NCBI RefSeq assembly: GCF_005250615.1
Contig: NZ_SULM01000006.1
Span: 248,001 to 312,000, forward strand
DNA from: Pseudomonas rhizoryzae
GTDB taxonomy: Bacteria > Pseudomonadota > Gammaproteobacteria > Pseudomonadales > Pseudomonadaceae
Direction of reading: 5' to 3'
Length of the DNA: 64,000 nucleotides
The notes beneath the pieces were generated by a model. That model was not told where the DNA came from. It searched no databases and worked only from the letters and a program-made list of their open reading frames with translations. The first letter of the stretch is position 1. The number at the start of each line of letters is the position of its first letter. Below, piece by piece: positions 20,989 through 31,823 of this stretch. The translations under genes were made by a program, and so were the position numbers.

Positions 20989-21676
20989 GCTGCTTATCGA
21001 GGTCTGTTGATGGTTTTGTTTCGCCCACCCGGGCGAGTCACTTTTGCCAATCGCGGCTGCGCGCCCCGGACAAAAGTAACCAAAAACGCTGTCCCCACGT
21101 TTCGGCCCTCCGCTGCGCTTCGGGTCCCCTCGCTCCGGCGCCGCTCCAGGGGCGCGGCACGAAGGGGCATCCTGCCCCTCGCGCCTTGCTCGGCGTCCTG
21201 CCTCGCATCCCCCTCCGCAACACCTGCACTCGGCCTCACTGACGGGGACGGGACGCCAGCCTGAGACTACGGTGTTTACAGGCAAAGCCAGAGCGATTCG
21301 TAGCGTGGAAAACCGCGCAGCGTTTTCCACAGGCGGGCACCGAAGCCATCGGTGGACAAGGCTTCGCCGTTGTCCACGCTACAAGTCGCTTCCAGCTCTT
21401 CAACCAAAACTTTCAGGCTAGCGAATCGCCCCGTTCAGGAGGGCGAGCGCCAGTGTCGTGGAGGGGTCGAGCCGCAGGGATGCGGCGAGAGGCCTACACG
21501 GGCCATGGACGGCCCGTGTAGGCCGACCCCGGAACGGCACTGGTGTGAGCGGACCCGGAGCGCAGCGGAGGGCCGGATGGTGGGGCAAGCGTTTTTGGTT
21601 ACTTTTTTGGCGACTGAAAAAAGTGACTCGCCCGGGTGGGCGAAACAAGGGGTATCAGCAAAGCTCGGTAAGCAGC
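20989..21676 (-). repeat. Dispersed composite repeat, copy 2 (688 bp, core inverted)
   Basis: Bounded by GCTGCTTATCGAGG and CTCGGTAAGCAGC. The outer arms have the same left/right types as copies 1 and 3: ACTTTTGCCAATCGCGG on the left and TTACTTTTTTGGCGACTG on the right. The core (21087-21591) is the reverse complement: it opens CGCTGTCCCCACGTTTCGGCC and closes GGCCGGATGGTGGGGCAAGCG, the opposite order from copies 1 and 3. The element fills most of the 1-kb gap between the AraC regulator and ureD. I see no credible gene in it. Confidence 0.85.
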
Positions 21677-21713
21677 TGAGGCACCAATAAAAGCAATCCT
21701 GTGCCATCGCAAC

Positions 21714-21745
21714 GTTGGGCTTCACTCCGCTCGCTGCCAACCTAC
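21714..21745. repeat. Short hairpin repeat (minus orientation, diverged)
   Basis: GTTGGGCTTCACTCCGCTC...GCCAACCTAC, between composite repeat copy 2 and ureD. The following 176 bases to the ureD start hold no recognisable feature. Confidence 0.75.
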
Positions 21746-21921
21746 CGAAGCGGTAAAAACGATGCGCCCGGGTGTACAAAACAAAAACCATCAAAGCACT
21801 CGGTAATCAGCCAAACACCCCCACAATACCCAGCCGAACGGCAACCTCTGTCCAACCGGTCAGATTCTTGCAAGGCACTCCCCCAAACCGCCCCAACCAG
21901 AACAACGAACCCACCCAAACG

Positions 21922-22761
21922 ATGACCTCCGCCCTGCCCCCTGCCCTCTTCACTCCGGCCTGGCCGGCGCGCCTGGAGCTGGCCTATGCCCGCCAGGGCG
22001 ACTGGACCCGCCCCACCACCCGCCGCCACCTCGGCCCCTTGCGCGTGCAGAAGCACCTCCACGCCGAAGGCCCCGAGGTCTGCCAGCACATCCTGGTGCA
22101 TCCCCCAGGCGGCATTGCCGGTGGTGATCGGCTGGATATCGAGGTCAGCGTCGGCGAAACCGCCTGGGCCCAACTCACCAGCCCCGGCGCGGCCAAGTGG
22201 TACCGCGCCGACAGCGCGGCGCACCAGCAGATCGACCTGCGCGTCGCCGCCGGCGCCACCCTGGAGTGGCTACCCCAGGAGACCATCGTCTTCTCCGGCG
22301 CCCAGGCCCATCTCGCCACCCGCATCGAGCTGGGGGGCGACGCCCGCCTCTGCTATTGGGACATCGTCGCCCTAGGTCGCCCGGCCAGTGCCGAGCGCTT
22401 CACCGACGGCCTGTTCCAAGCGCACCTGGACATCCGCCGCGACAGCATCCCGCTGTGGCACGAACGCCAGCGTCTGGTCGGCGCGGATCGCCTGCTGGAC
22501 TCGCCCATCGGCCTCGCCGGCCAACCGGTGTTCGCCACCCTGCTGATCACCGGCACCCTGGACGCCGACACCCTGGAACGCTGCCGCGAGATCAACCTGC
22601 CGGTGCGGGGAGACCTCACCCAACTGCCCGGCCTGGTGGTCGCCCGCTGTCTGGCCGCCGAAACTCTGCAGGCCCGCGCCTGGCTGATCGAGGTCTGGCG
22701 CCTGCTACGCCCGGCCCTGCTCGGCCGCGCCGCCGTGCCACCCCGCATCTGGAGCACCTGA
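21922..22761 (+). CDS. ureD: Urease accessory protein UreD
   Basis: The 279-residue UreD (UreH) chaperone that helps load nickel into the urease apoenzyme together with UreF and UreG. Family stretches: [80 protein letters not shown] and [11 protein letters not shown]. The ATG at 21922 ([10 protein letters not shown]) fits the family, although no strong ribosome site precedes it and the frame is open for 50 codons upstream. It is first of the ureD-A-GNAT-B-C group. Confidence 0.93.
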   Translation: MTSALPPALFTPAWPARLELAYARQGDWTRPTTRRHLGPLRVQKHLHAEGPEVCQHILVHPPGGIAGGDRLDIEVSVGETAWAQLTSPGAAKWYRADSAAHQQIDLRVAAGATLEWLPQETIVFSGAQAHLATRIELGGDARLCYWDIVALGRPASAERFTDGLFQAHLDIRRDSIPLWHERQRLVGADRLLDSPIGLAGQPVFATLLITGTLDADTLERCREINLPVRGDLTQLPGLVVARCLAAETLQARAWLIEVWRLLRPALLGRAAVPPRIWST

Positions 22762-22776
22762 GGCCGCCGCGCTCTT

Positions 22777-22800
22777 GTAGGAGCGGCCCGCGGCCGCGAT
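22777..22800. repeat. REP unit between ureD and ureA
   Basis: GTAGGAGCGGCCCGCGGCCG..., a single classical REP hairpin in the 82-base gap between ureD and ureA. Confidence 0.85.
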
Positions 22801-22843
22801 GATCGACCCATTCCTTTGACCGAACCTGCCAACCGGAACACCC

Positions 22844-23146
<303 letters not shown>

Positions 23147-23156
23147 GGAAGCCCGC

Positions 23157-23666
23157 ATGAGCCTGATCGTCCGCGACGCCACCCCCGCCGACCTGCCGGC
23201 GGTGCTGGCCATCTACAACGATGCCGTGGCCAACACCACGGCGATCTGGAACGACAACCTCGTCGACCTGGCCAACCGCCAGGCCTGGTTCGACCTGCGC
23301 GCCGACCAGGGCTACCCCATCCTGGTGGCCGAGGACGCCAACGGCGAGGTGGTGGGCTACTCCTCCTTCGGCGACTGGCGGCCCTTCGACGGCTTCCGCC
23401 ACACCGTCGAACACTCGGTCTATGTGCGCAACGACCAGCGCGGCCAGGGTATCGGCCCGCGCCTGATGACGATGCTCATCGAACGCGCCCGCGCCTGCGA
23501 CAAGCACGTGATGGTGGCCGCCATCGAGAGCGGCAACCTGGCGTCCATCCGCCTGCACGAACGCCTGGGCTTCCTCACCACCGGGCAGATGCCCCAGGTC
23601 GGCACCAAGTTCGGTCGCTGGCTGGACCTCACCTTCATGCAACTCATGCTGGAGCAACGCCCATGA
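23157..23666 (+). CDS. GNAT-family acetyltransferase (phosphinothricin/methionine-sulfone acetyltransferase type)
   Basis: A 169-residue Gcn5-related N-acetyltransferase embedded in the urease operon. The start [30 protein letters not shown] and the core [28 protein letters not shown] (acetyl-CoA loop RGQGIG) match the bar/pat-like YncA group, which acetylates phosphinothricin-like compounds or methionine sulfone/sulfoximine. It sits between ureA and ureB, as in other Pseudomonas urease loci, and overlaps ureB by 4 bases (ATGA), so it is translated with the urease genes. Its link to urease is unknown. Confidence 0.9.
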   Translation: MSLIVRDATPADLPAVLAIYNDAVANTTAIWNDNLVDLANRQAWFDLRADQGYPILVAEDANGEVVGYSSFGDWRPFDGFRHTVEHSVYVRNDQRGQGIGPRLMTMLIERARACDKHVMVAAIESGNLASIRLHERLGFLTTGQMPQVGTKFGRWLDLTFMQLMLEQRP

Positions 23667-23968
23667 TCCCCGGCGAATACCAGATCCAGGACGGCGAGAT
23701 CGAACTCAACGCCGGCCGCCGTACCTTGAGCCTCACCGTCGCCAACAGCGGTGACCGACCGATCCAGGTGGGCTCCCACTACCACTTCCATGAGACCAAC
23801 GACGCCCTGGTGTTCGACCGCGCCCTGGCCCGCGGCATGCGCCTGAACATCGCCGCCGGCACCGCCGTGCGCTTCGAGCCGGGCCAGAGCCGCGAGGTTG
23901 AGCTGGTCGAGCTGGCCGGGGCGCGCACCGTCTACGGCTTCGCCGGGCGGGTGATGGGCAAGTTGTAG
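23663..23968 (+). CDS. ureB: Urease beta subunit UreB
   Basis: The 101-residue beta subunit of urease. It starts [20 protein letters not shown] and includes [44 protein letters not shown], the conserved centre. The start overlaps the acetyltransferase stop. After its stop comes an unusual gap of about 220 bases of repeat sequence before ureC. Confidence 0.97.
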   Translation: MIPGEYQIQDGEIELNAGRRTLSLTVANSGDRPIQVGSHYHFHETNDALVFDRALARGMRLNIAAGTAVRFEPGQSREVELVELAGARTVYGFAGRVMGKL

Positions 23969-23997
23969 GGTCGCTCGGGCTTCTCGCCTTTTACGCG

Positions 23998-24158
23998 CCC
24001 CCTCACCCCAACCCTTTCCCCAGGGGAGAGGGGGCTCAAAAACAGACACCGTGCCTTTCGCTCTTTCCTCTTTCGCTGCAAGAAAGGAGCGAAGCGAAAA
24101 GCCAAACCGGAACACCGCTCTTCCCCCTCTCCCTCCGGGAGAGGGCCGGGGTGAGGGC
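23998..24158. repeat. Two inverted GGGAGAGGG-type repeats between ureB and ureC
   Basis: One unit (CCCTCACCCCAACCC..., 23998-24034) faces a second (CCCCTCTCCCTCCGGGAGAGG...GTGAGGG, about 24123-24158), leaving about 90 bases between them. The transcript can form one large cruciform or two separate hairpins. This fills a junction that is normally only tens of bases in other bacteria. Confidence 0.8.
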
Positions 24159-24191
24159 AAACCGGACCACCTTTATTCGGGATTCACGCCT

Positions 24192-25892
<1,701 letters not shown>

Positions 25893-25923
25893 AGGGGCCT
25901 GTCCTAGCGACGGCACCGGCAAC

Positions 25924-25954
25924 GTTGGGCTTCGCTACGCTCAACCCAACCTAC
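25924..25954. repeat. Short hairpin repeat after ureC (minus orientation)
   Basis: GTTGGGCTTCGCTACGCTC...CAACCTAC in the 72-base gap between the convergent ureC and tcyP genes. It may serve as a transcript-end hairpin for ureC. Confidence 0.85.
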
Positions 25955-25964
25955 ACAAAACCTC

Positions 25965-27371
25965 TCAACCGCGCCCCACCGGCGCGGCCGGCGCTTCCGC
26001 CCGGTCGTCGCGGTCGTAGGCGGCCTTGTCCAGCTGGCCCATCCAGCGGGCGGTCAGGGTGCCGGCGGTCATGGCACCGTTGACGTTGAGGGCGGTGCGG
26101 CCCATGTCGATCAGCGGCTCGATGGACACCAGCAGCGCCACCAGGGTCACCGGCAGGCCCAGGGCCGGCAGCACGATCAGGGCAGCGAAGGTGGCGCCGC
26201 CACCCACACCGGCCACGCCCGCCGAACTCAGGGTTACGATGCCCACCAGGGTGGCGATCCACAACGGATCGAAGGGGTTGATGCCCAGCGTCGGGGCGAC
26301 CATCACCGCCAGCATGGCCGGATAAAGGCCGGCGCAGCCGTTCTGGCCGATGGTGGCGCCAAAGGAGGCGGCGAAGCTGGCGATGGCCGGCGGCACGCCC
26401 AGGCGTTCGGTCTGGGCCTCGATGTTCAGCGGGATGGTCGCAGCGCTGGAGCGGCTGGTGAAGGCGAAGCTCAGTACCGGCCAGACCTTGGGAAAGAAGC
26501 GCGCCGGCGACAGGCCGCTCAGGGTCAGCAGCAGCGCATGCACGCCGAAGAGGATCGCAAGGCCCAGGTAGGAGGCGATCAGGAAGGTGCCCAGCTTGAG
26601 CACGTCCTGGGGACTCGCCGTGGCGACCATCTTGGTCATCAGCGCCAGCACGCCATAGGGAGTGAGTTGCAGCAGCAGCCGCACCAGCTTCATCACCCAG
26701 GCCTGGAGCACGTCGATGCCGGCCAGTACCTTCTCGCCACGCACCGGATCGTCACGCTGCAGGCGCAGGGCGGCGACGCCGAGGAAGGCGGCGAAGATCA
26801 CCACGCTGATGATGGAGGTGGGATTGGCGCCGGACAGATCAGCGAAGGGATTCTTCGGAATGAAGGACAGCAGCAGCTGCGGCACCGACAGGTCCGCCAC
26901 CTTGCCGACATAGCTGTTCTGCAGCGCGGTCAGGCGCGCGGTCTCCTGGGCGCCCTGCACCAGCCCCTCGGCGCTCAGGCCGAACAGCCAGGTCACCAGC
27001 ACCCCGACCAGGGCGGCGATGGCGGTGGTGAACAGCAGGGTGCCCAGGGTCAGCAGGCTGATGCGCCCCATGGAGGAGGCTTCGCGCAACCGCGCCACGG
27101 CGGCCAGGATGGAGGCGAACACCAGCGGCATGATGCTCATCTGCAGCAGTTGCACGTAGCCGTTACCGACCAGGTTGAACCAGCCGATGGAGGTCTTGAG
27201 CACGGGGGCATCGTGCCCGTAGAGAAGTTGCAGCACCAGGCCGAAGGCCACGCCCAGGACGAGGCCGATGAAGACGCGCACCGCCAGGCTCCAGCCGGTG
27301 TTACGGGTACGCGCCAACAGGCCGAGCAGCACGGCGAAGGCGACGAGGTTGAGGACGAGAGGCAGATTCAC
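25965..27371 (-). CDS. tcyP: L-cystine:cation symporter TcyP (YdjN)
   Basis: A 468-residue dicarboxylate/amino acid:cation symporter-fold transporter that resembles E. coli YdjN/TcyP along its length: [24 protein letters not shown] at the start, [67 protein letters not shown] and [18 protein letters not shown]. It therefore probably imports L-cystine. Eight or more membrane segments plus two re-entrant hairpins are expected. It is transcribed alone, towards ureC. Confidence 0.93.
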   Translation of the reverse strand: MNLPLVLNLVAFAVLLGLLARTRNTGWSLAVRVFIGLVLGVAFGLVLQLLYGHDAPVLKTSIGWFNLVGNGYVQLLQMSIMPLVFASILAAVARLREASSMGRISLLTLGTLLFTTAIAALVGVLVTWLFGLSAEGLVQGAQETARLTALQNSYVGKVADLSVPQLLLSFIPKNPFADLSGANPTSIISVVIFAAFLGVAALRLQRDDPVRGEKVLAGIDVLQAWVMKLVRLLLQLTPYGVLALMTKMVATASPQDVLKLGTFLIASYLGLAILFGVHALLLTLSGLSPARFFPKVWPVLSFAFTSRSSAATIPLNIEAQTERLGVPPAIASFAASFGATIGQNGCAGLYPAMLAVMVAPTLGINPFDPLWIATLVGIVTLSSAGVAGVGGGATFAALIVLPALGLPVTLVALLVSIEPLIDMGRTALNVNGAMTAGTLTARWMGQLDKAAYDRDDRAEAPAAPVGRG

Positions 27372-27592
27372 AGTGGTTCTCCAAAGCGGCGCCCGGCGCG
27401 GCCGCCGGACGAAAAGGCGGCGATGGTAGCAGCTCCGACCGCCCGGGCTTAGATCAAGGTGCTATCACCTGATAACGAGAGGAACGGCCCTATCGCCGGG
27501 GTGAACGGCAGTCCGGGGCGGTCCTGCGCTGTTAGAGTGCGGGCTATCGGGAAACGATGCCCGACGCTGCCAACTAGAAAAGGAGTGACTCC

Positions 27593-27922
27593 ATGCAACG
27601 TTTCGCCAAGCTCGCCGCGTCCTTCGCCCTCGCCGCTGCCGTCGCCGGCTGCACCGGTACCGCGATGAAGACGCAGAACCTGGACCCGTCGCAGTACACC
27701 GTCGTCGGTCACGGCGAAGGCAAGGCCACCGGCCTCATGATCCTGGGCTTCATCCCCGTCCAGCAGAACGACCGCTTCGTGCGCGCCCAGAACGCGGCCA
27801 TCAAGTCCCGCGGCGGCGATGCCCTGATCAACACCCAGGTGCAGGAAAACTGGTTCTGGGCCTATGTCCTGAGCGGTTTCACCACCACCGTTTCCGGCGA
27901 CGTGGTCAAGCTCAAGCGCTGA
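27593..27922 (+). CDS. Small putative lipoprotein
   Basis: A 109-residue secreted protein. The signal sequence MQRFAKLAASFALAAAVAGC ends in the lipobox AVAGC, so Cys20 should be lipidated. The mature part (TGTAMKTQNLDPSQYTVVGHGEGKATGLMILGFIPV...) has the small beta-rich look of TRL-like/YbaY-type envelope lipoproteins, but I do not recognise a named family. A GAAAAGGAG ribosome site precedes the ATG and a Rho-independent terminator follows. Confidence 0.8.
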   Translation: MQRFAKLAASFALAAAVAGCTGTAMKTQNLDPSQYTVVGHGEGKATGLMILGFIPVQQNDRFVRAQNAAIKSRGGDALINTQVQENWFWAYVLSGFTTTVSGDVVKLKR

Positions 27923-27941
27923 TCCCCCGCCCGAGCGACAG

Positions 27942-27967
27942 GCGCCGCCCACTTGGGCGGCGCTTTT
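27942..27967 (+). terminator. Rho-independent terminator after the lipoprotein gene
   Basis: Stem GCGCCGCCC / GGGCGGCGC (9 bp), loop ACTT, then TTTT. It is 20 bases after the lipoprotein stop and before the glutathione peroxidase gene. Confidence 0.85.
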
Positions 27968-28004
27968 GCGCTAGGCTGGTCGCTTCTCCCCGAGGAAGCC
28001 GACC

Positions 28005-28553
28005 ATGACCGCGACCCTGATGAAACTGCCGCTGCAATCCATCGACGGCGAAACCCTGACCTTGGAACGCTACCTGGGCAAGGTGCTGCTGGTGGTGAAC
28101 GTGGCCTCCAAGTGCGGCCTCACCAGCCAGTACGAAGGCCTGGAACGCCTCTACGAGGCCCAACGCGAACGCGGCCTGGAAGTGCTCGGCTTTCCCGCCA
28201 ACGACTTCAAGCAACAGGAACCCGGCAGCGACGCCGAGATCAAGGAATTCTGCACCCTCACCTATGGCGTGCAATTCCCGCTATTCGCCAAGCTCAGCGT
28301 GGTGGGCGAAGACAAGCATCCGCTCTACGACGAACTGACCCGCGCCCAGCCCGACGCCACCGGCGACGGCCCGTTCCGCGAGCGCATGCTGAGCCGCGGC
28401 GGCAGCCCCAATCCCAAGCCCGAGGTGCTGTGGAATTTCGAGAAATTCTTGATTGGGCGCAATGGTGAGGTGGTGGGTCGGTTTGCACCTGATGTGACGG
28501 CGGATGATCCGCGGTTGGTGGAGGCGATTGAGGTGGAGTTGGCGAAGGGTTGA
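28005..28553 (+). CDS. Glutathione peroxidase-family protein (cysteine type)
   Basis: A 182-residue GPx/BtuE-type peroxidase that reduces hydroperoxides, often with thioredoxin in bacteria. The peroxidatic Cys is in NVASKCGLTSQYEGL (about residue 37). The second motif is GFPANDFKQQEPGSDAEI, with Asp and Lys where many relatives have CNQFGGQEPG; the glutamine is retained. WNFEKFLIGRNGEVVGRF supplies the conserved Trp and Asn. It is a cysteine, not a selenocysteine, enzyme. Confidence 0.93.
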   Translation: MTATLMKLPLQSIDGETLTLERYLGKVLLVVNVASKCGLTSQYEGLERLYEAQRERGLEVLGFPANDFKQQEPGSDAEIKEFCTLTYGVQFPLFAKLSVVGEDKHPLYDELTRAQPDATGDGPFRERMLSRGGSPNPKPEVLWNFEKFLIGRNGEVVGRFAPDVTADDPRLVEAIEVELAKG

Positions 28554-28565
28554 GGACTGGCTTGG

Positions 28566-28597
28566 GTAGGTTGGGTTGAGCGGGAGCGAAGCCCAAC
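28566..28597. repeat. Short hairpin repeat (plus orientation)
   Basis: GTAGGTTGGGTTGAGCGGGAGC...GCCCAAC immediately after the glutathione peroxidase stop. It carries an extra G in the loop compared with other copies. Confidence 0.85.
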
Positions 28598-28639
28598 GAT
28601 GCGGAGTTTACCGTGATGCCTGGATCATCAGGGTCCCTA

Positions 28640-29292
28640 GCTGCTTATCGAGTGCCTTGATGGTTTTTGTTTCGCCCACCCGGGCGACTCACTTTTGCCA
28701 GTCGCGGCAAAAGTAAGCAAAAACGCTTGCCCCACCATCCGGCCCTGCGCTTCGCTCCGGGTCCGCTCACGCCAGCGCCGTTCCGGGGTCGGTCCAGATG
28801 GGCCATCCATGGCCCACTGGACCTCTCGCCGCATCCCTGCGGCTCGACCCACTCCACGACACTGGCGTTCGCCCTCCTGAACGGGGCGGTTCGCCAGCCT
28901 GAAAGTATTGGTTGAAGAGCCCGTAGCGTGGACAACGGCGCAGCCTTGTCCACTGATGGCTTAGGTGCCCAACAGTGGAAAACGCTGCGCGGTTTTCCAC
29001 GCTACGCACTCCACTGAACACCGAATTCCCAGGCTGGCGCCCCGTCCCCGTCAGTGAGGCCGAGTGTAGGTGTCGTGGAGGGGGATGCGAGGCAGGACGC
29101 CGAGCAAGGCGCGAGGGGCAGGAGGCCCCTTCGTGCCGTGCCTCCGGAGCGGCGCCGGAGCGAGGGGACCCGGAGCGCAGCGGAGGGCCGAAGCGTGGGG
29201 ACAAGCGTTTTGGGTTACTTTTTTGGCGTTTGAAAAAAGTGACTCGCCCGGGTGGGCGAAACAAAAGCCATCAGCAAACCTCGCTAAGCAGC
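28640..29292 (+). repeat. Dispersed composite repeat, copy 3 (653 bp, core orientation A)
   Basis: Bounded by GCTGCTTATCGAG and CTCGCTAAGCAGC. The core (28724-29207) opens CGCTTGCCCCACCATCCGGCC and closes GGCCGAAGCGTGGGGACAAGCG, the same orientation as copy 1. The left end lacks the 14-base CTACGCGCCCCGGA insert of copy 1, leaving a clean ACTTTTGCC...GGCAAAAGT hairpin. No credible gene lies in 28554-29458. Confidence 0.85.
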
Positions 29293-29323
29293 TATGGCAC
29301 CAATATGAATCAACTCTAGCCTC

Positions 29324-29355
29324 GTTGGGCTTCGCTTGCGCTCAACCCAACCTAC
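29324..29355. repeat. Short hairpin repeat (minus orientation)
   Basis: GTTGGGCTTCGCTTGCGCTC...CAACCTAC, between composite repeat copy 3 and the azurin gene. Confidence 0.85.
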
Positions 29356-29458
29356 GGTAAGTCGCCAGATACGAACTAGGTGCACAAACCACTTGAATGC
29401 CGACAAGCCAGACGCCTTGAGGCCGTTGAGCTTCGAAGATAAACCGGCTCGTCTCCCC

Positions 29459-29908
29459 CTACCCCCTCTGCAACACCCCCCGCATGGACCCAAAGTGCCC
29501 CGGGAACGAGCAGAAGAAGGTGTACTCCTTACCCGCCTCCAAGGCGCTGGTATCGAAGGTCACCGAATCCTTCTCGCCACCACCCAACATCTTGGTATGG
29601 GCAATGATGCGTTCGTCGCCCTCGGGCAGGTAGCCCTTGGCCTCACCCGCGTTCATACCGGCGGCGTCCACCGCGGCGGCGTCGGTGGAACGGGTCAGCA
29701 CCCAGTTATGGCCCATCACGTTCTTGGGCAGGCTGCCGGTGTGGATCAGCTCGACGGTAAAGGTCTTGCACGACGCCGGGACCTGGATGGAGGCGCGGCT
29801 GTAGGTCATCTGGTCGCCGGCTTCGATCTGCGTCGAGCAGACATCGGCGGCCCAGGCGCCGGTACTTCCCAGTGCGAACAGCGCCGCAGCGAACAACTTA
29901 GATTTCAT
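29459..29908 (-). CDS. azu: Azurin (blue copper protein)
   Basis: A periplasmic type-1 copper electron carrier (149-residue precursor). The signal peptide is residues 1-20, cleaved after GAWA. In the mature part the structural disulfide cysteines (ADVC and PASCK) and all copper ligands are present: His in MGHNWVL, and Cys, His and axial Met in FFCSFPGHFGSMRG. IAHTKMLGGGEKDSVTFD is also canonical. It normally shuttles electrons to cytochrome peroxidase or cytochrome oxidase and responds to oxidative or nitrosative stress. It is a single-gene unit. Confidence 0.97.
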   Translation of the reverse strand: MKSKLFAAALFALGSTGAWAADVCSTQIEAGDQMTYSRASIQVPASCKTFTVELIHTGSLPKNVMGHNWVLTRSTDAAAVDAAGMNAGEAKGYLPEGDERIIAHTKMLGGGEKDSVTFDTSALEAGKEYTFFCSFPGHFGSMRGVLQRG

Positions 29909-30086
29909 GAACCCTCCGGATGCGTGAAAGTCGCCAGTCAGACCGATGCGAGGGTGGCGGGTTCCGGCAGACCTGGCAAGCGCGTGGCACGCTTCGCTCT
30001 ATCGGCTCCATCGAAACCTTTGCCGGGCGTTCACACCAGGTGCCTGCGACCATGGCTGCACCTTTCGCCAGTCAAGGATGCCCGCC
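29909..30086. other. Azurin upstream region
   Basis: Non-coding. It holds the azurin promoter (minus strand) and precedes a tiny plus-strand frame. I saw no ANR/FNR-type TTGAT-N4-ATCAA box and no hairpin of note. Confidence 0.4.
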
Positions 30087-30179
30087 ATGACCCTCACCGC
30101 CCTGCTGCACGAGCTGTTCGCCAGCTACGCCCAGGCCGCCAGCGGCAATGCGCCGGAAGAGGCTTTCCTCGCGCGATGA
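30087..30179 (+). CDS. Possible 30-residue small protein
   Basis: ATG at 30087 has an AAGGA ribosome site eight bases upstream (30074-30078) and encodes MTLTALLHELFASYAQAASG followed by NAPEEAFLAR, then TGA. It is a short amphipathic-looking peptide ending 62 bases before the LOG-family gene. It could be a small protein or a leader peptide. The evidence is only the start site and frame. Confidence 0.3.
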   Translation: MTLTALLHELFASYAQAASGNAPEEAFLAR

Positions 30180-30241
30180 CGGTGCTTTGATCCGGCGGAT
30201 CGGGCGGCTAGGCTAGGCGTTTTGCCTGCCGAGGATTCCCC

Positions 30242-30829
30242 ATGTCGCTGAAAGCCGTCTGTGTCTTCTGTGGTGCCAAGTCCGGTGCCTCTCCCGTCTT
30301 TCAGGAAGCCGCCGCGCAACTCGGTCGCACCCTGGCCGAGCGCGGCCTCACCCTGGTCTATGGCGGGGGCAAGGTCGGCCTGATGGGGGTGGTCGCCGAT
30401 GCCGCCCTGGCCGCCGGTGGCGAGGTGATCGGCATCATTCCCCAAAGTCTCAAGACCGCCGAACTGGGCCACACCGGCTGCACCCGCCTGGAGGTGGTCG
30501 ACGGCATGCACGCGCGCAAGGCGCGGATGGCGGAGCTGGCCGATGCCTTCATCGCCCTCCCCGGCGGCCTGGGCACCCTGGAAGAACTCTTCGAGGTCTG
30601 GACCTGGGGCCAGCTCGGCTACCACGCCAAGCCCATGGGCTTGCTGGAAGTCGACGGCTTCTATGCCCAGCTGGAAGGCTTCCTCGATCATCTGGTGGCC
30701 CAGGGCTTCGTCGCCGCGCCGCACCGCGCCATGCTGCAGGTAGAAGACTCGCCCAATGCCCTGCTAGACGCCCTCGTTGCCTGGCAGCCCACCGTGCCGC
30801 CGCGCTGGGCAGAACCGGCGCCGCGCTAG
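30242..30829 (+). CDS. LOG-family protein (cytokinin riboside 5'-monophosphate phosphoribohydrolase type, TIGR00730)
   Basis: A 195-residue Rossmann-fold nucleotide hydrolase. The signatures are [37 protein letters not shown] and [20 protein letters not shown], the PGGxGTxxE motif of the LONELY GUY family. Members split ribose-phosphate from AMP or cytokinin nucleotides; in bacteria the true substrate is often unclear. It starts at ATG 30242 and precedes the two SDR genes in the same direction. Confidence 0.9.
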   Translation: MSLKAVCVFCGAKSGASPVFQEAAAQLGRTLAERGLTLVYGGGKVGLMGVVADAALAAGGEVIGIIPQSLKTAELGHTGCTRLEVVDGMHARKARMAELADAFIALPGGLGTLEELFEVWTWGQLGYHAKPMGLLEVDGFYAQLEGFLDHLVAQGFVAAPHRAMLQVEDSPNALLDALVAWQPTVPPRWAEPAPR

Positions 30830-30917
30830 CGCCGCTGCACCGCCCGTCCCGGATCTCGAACCCTCGCCGCTTGTGGCCTGTCGGTACTGACAGGCACCTA
30901 GTTAAGAGGATTCTTTC

Positions 30918-31775
30918 ATGACCGACTTCCCCAAAGCCCCCATGCCCGAACAGCAGCAGGAGGTTCCCGGCCTGCAGTCGCGCATGAATCCGCTGCCGGA
31001 TTGCGGAGAGCAGAGTTACAAAGGCTCCGGCCGCCTGACCGGCAAGAAGGCGCTGATCACCGGTGGCGATAGCGGTATCGGCCGCGCCGTGGCCATCGCC
31101 TTCGCCCGTGAAGGCGCCGACGTGGCCATCAGCTACCTGGACGAACACGAAGACGCCGAGGACACCGCCCGCCTGGTGCGCGAGGCCGGGCGTCAAGCCC
31201 TGCTGCTTCCGGGCTGCCTGTCCAAGCGCGAGCAGTGCCTGGCGGTGGTGGACAAGACCGTGGCCGCCTTCGGCCGCCTCGATGTGCTGGTCAACAATGC
31301 CGCTTTCCAGATGACCCACGAGACCCTCGACGAGATTCCCGACGACGAGTGGCTCTACACCTTCGATGTGAACATCACCGCCATGTTTCGTATCACCCAG
31401 GCGGCGGTGAAGCACATGGGCAAGGGCGGCTCCATCATCAACACCACCTCGGTGAACTCGGACATGCCGCGGCCGACCCTGCTGGCCTATGCCACCACCA
31501 AGGGCGCCATCGCCAACTTCACCGCGGGTCTGGCCCAGTTGCTCGGCGAGAAGGGCATCCGTGCCAACAGCGTAGCCCCCGGCCCCATCTGGACCCCGCT
31601 GATCCCGTCCACCATGCCGCCCGAGCAGGTCAAGGAGTTCGGTGGCAACACCCCGCTTGGCCGCCCGGGCCAGCCGGTGGAACTGGCGCCGATCTACGTG
31701 ATGCTCGCCTCGGATGAATCCAGCTACACCTCGGGCGCGCGCATCGCCGTCACCGGCGGCAAGCCGATTCTCTGA
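30918..31775 (+). CDS. SDR family oxidoreductase (YghA-like), first of a tandem pair
   Basis: A 285-residue short-chain dehydrogenase. After a 45-residue leader (QSRMNPLPDCGEQSYKGSGRLTGK) come the NAD(P) motif GGDSGIGRAVAIAF, NNAAFQMTHETL, NTTSVNSDMPRPTLLAYATTKGA with catalytic Ser and Tyr-x3-Lys, and the C-terminal SGARIAVTGGKPIL. The leader and YxTTK form are typical of YghA/stress-protein-39 SDRs (aldehyde or sugar reductases). The next gene is a close paralogue, 48 bases downstream. Confidence 0.9.
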   Translation: MTDFPKAPMPEQQQEVPGLQSRMNPLPDCGEQSYKGSGRLTGKKALITGGDSGIGRAVAIAFAREGADVAISYLDEHEDAEDTARLVREAGRQALLLPGCLSKREQCLAVVDKTVAAFGRLDVLVNNAAFQMTHETLDEIPDDEWLYTFDVNITAMFRITQAAVKHMGKGGSIINTTSVNSDMPRPTLLAYATTKGAIANFTAGLAQLLGEKGIRANSVAPGPIWTPLIPSTMPPEQVKEFGGNTPLGRPGQPVELAPIYVMLASDESSYTSGARIAVTGGKPIL

Positions 31776-31823
31776 TCGTCTACCCCGGTACGCACCGGGG
31801 TCTCTTCTTCTGCCGGAGTTGCC

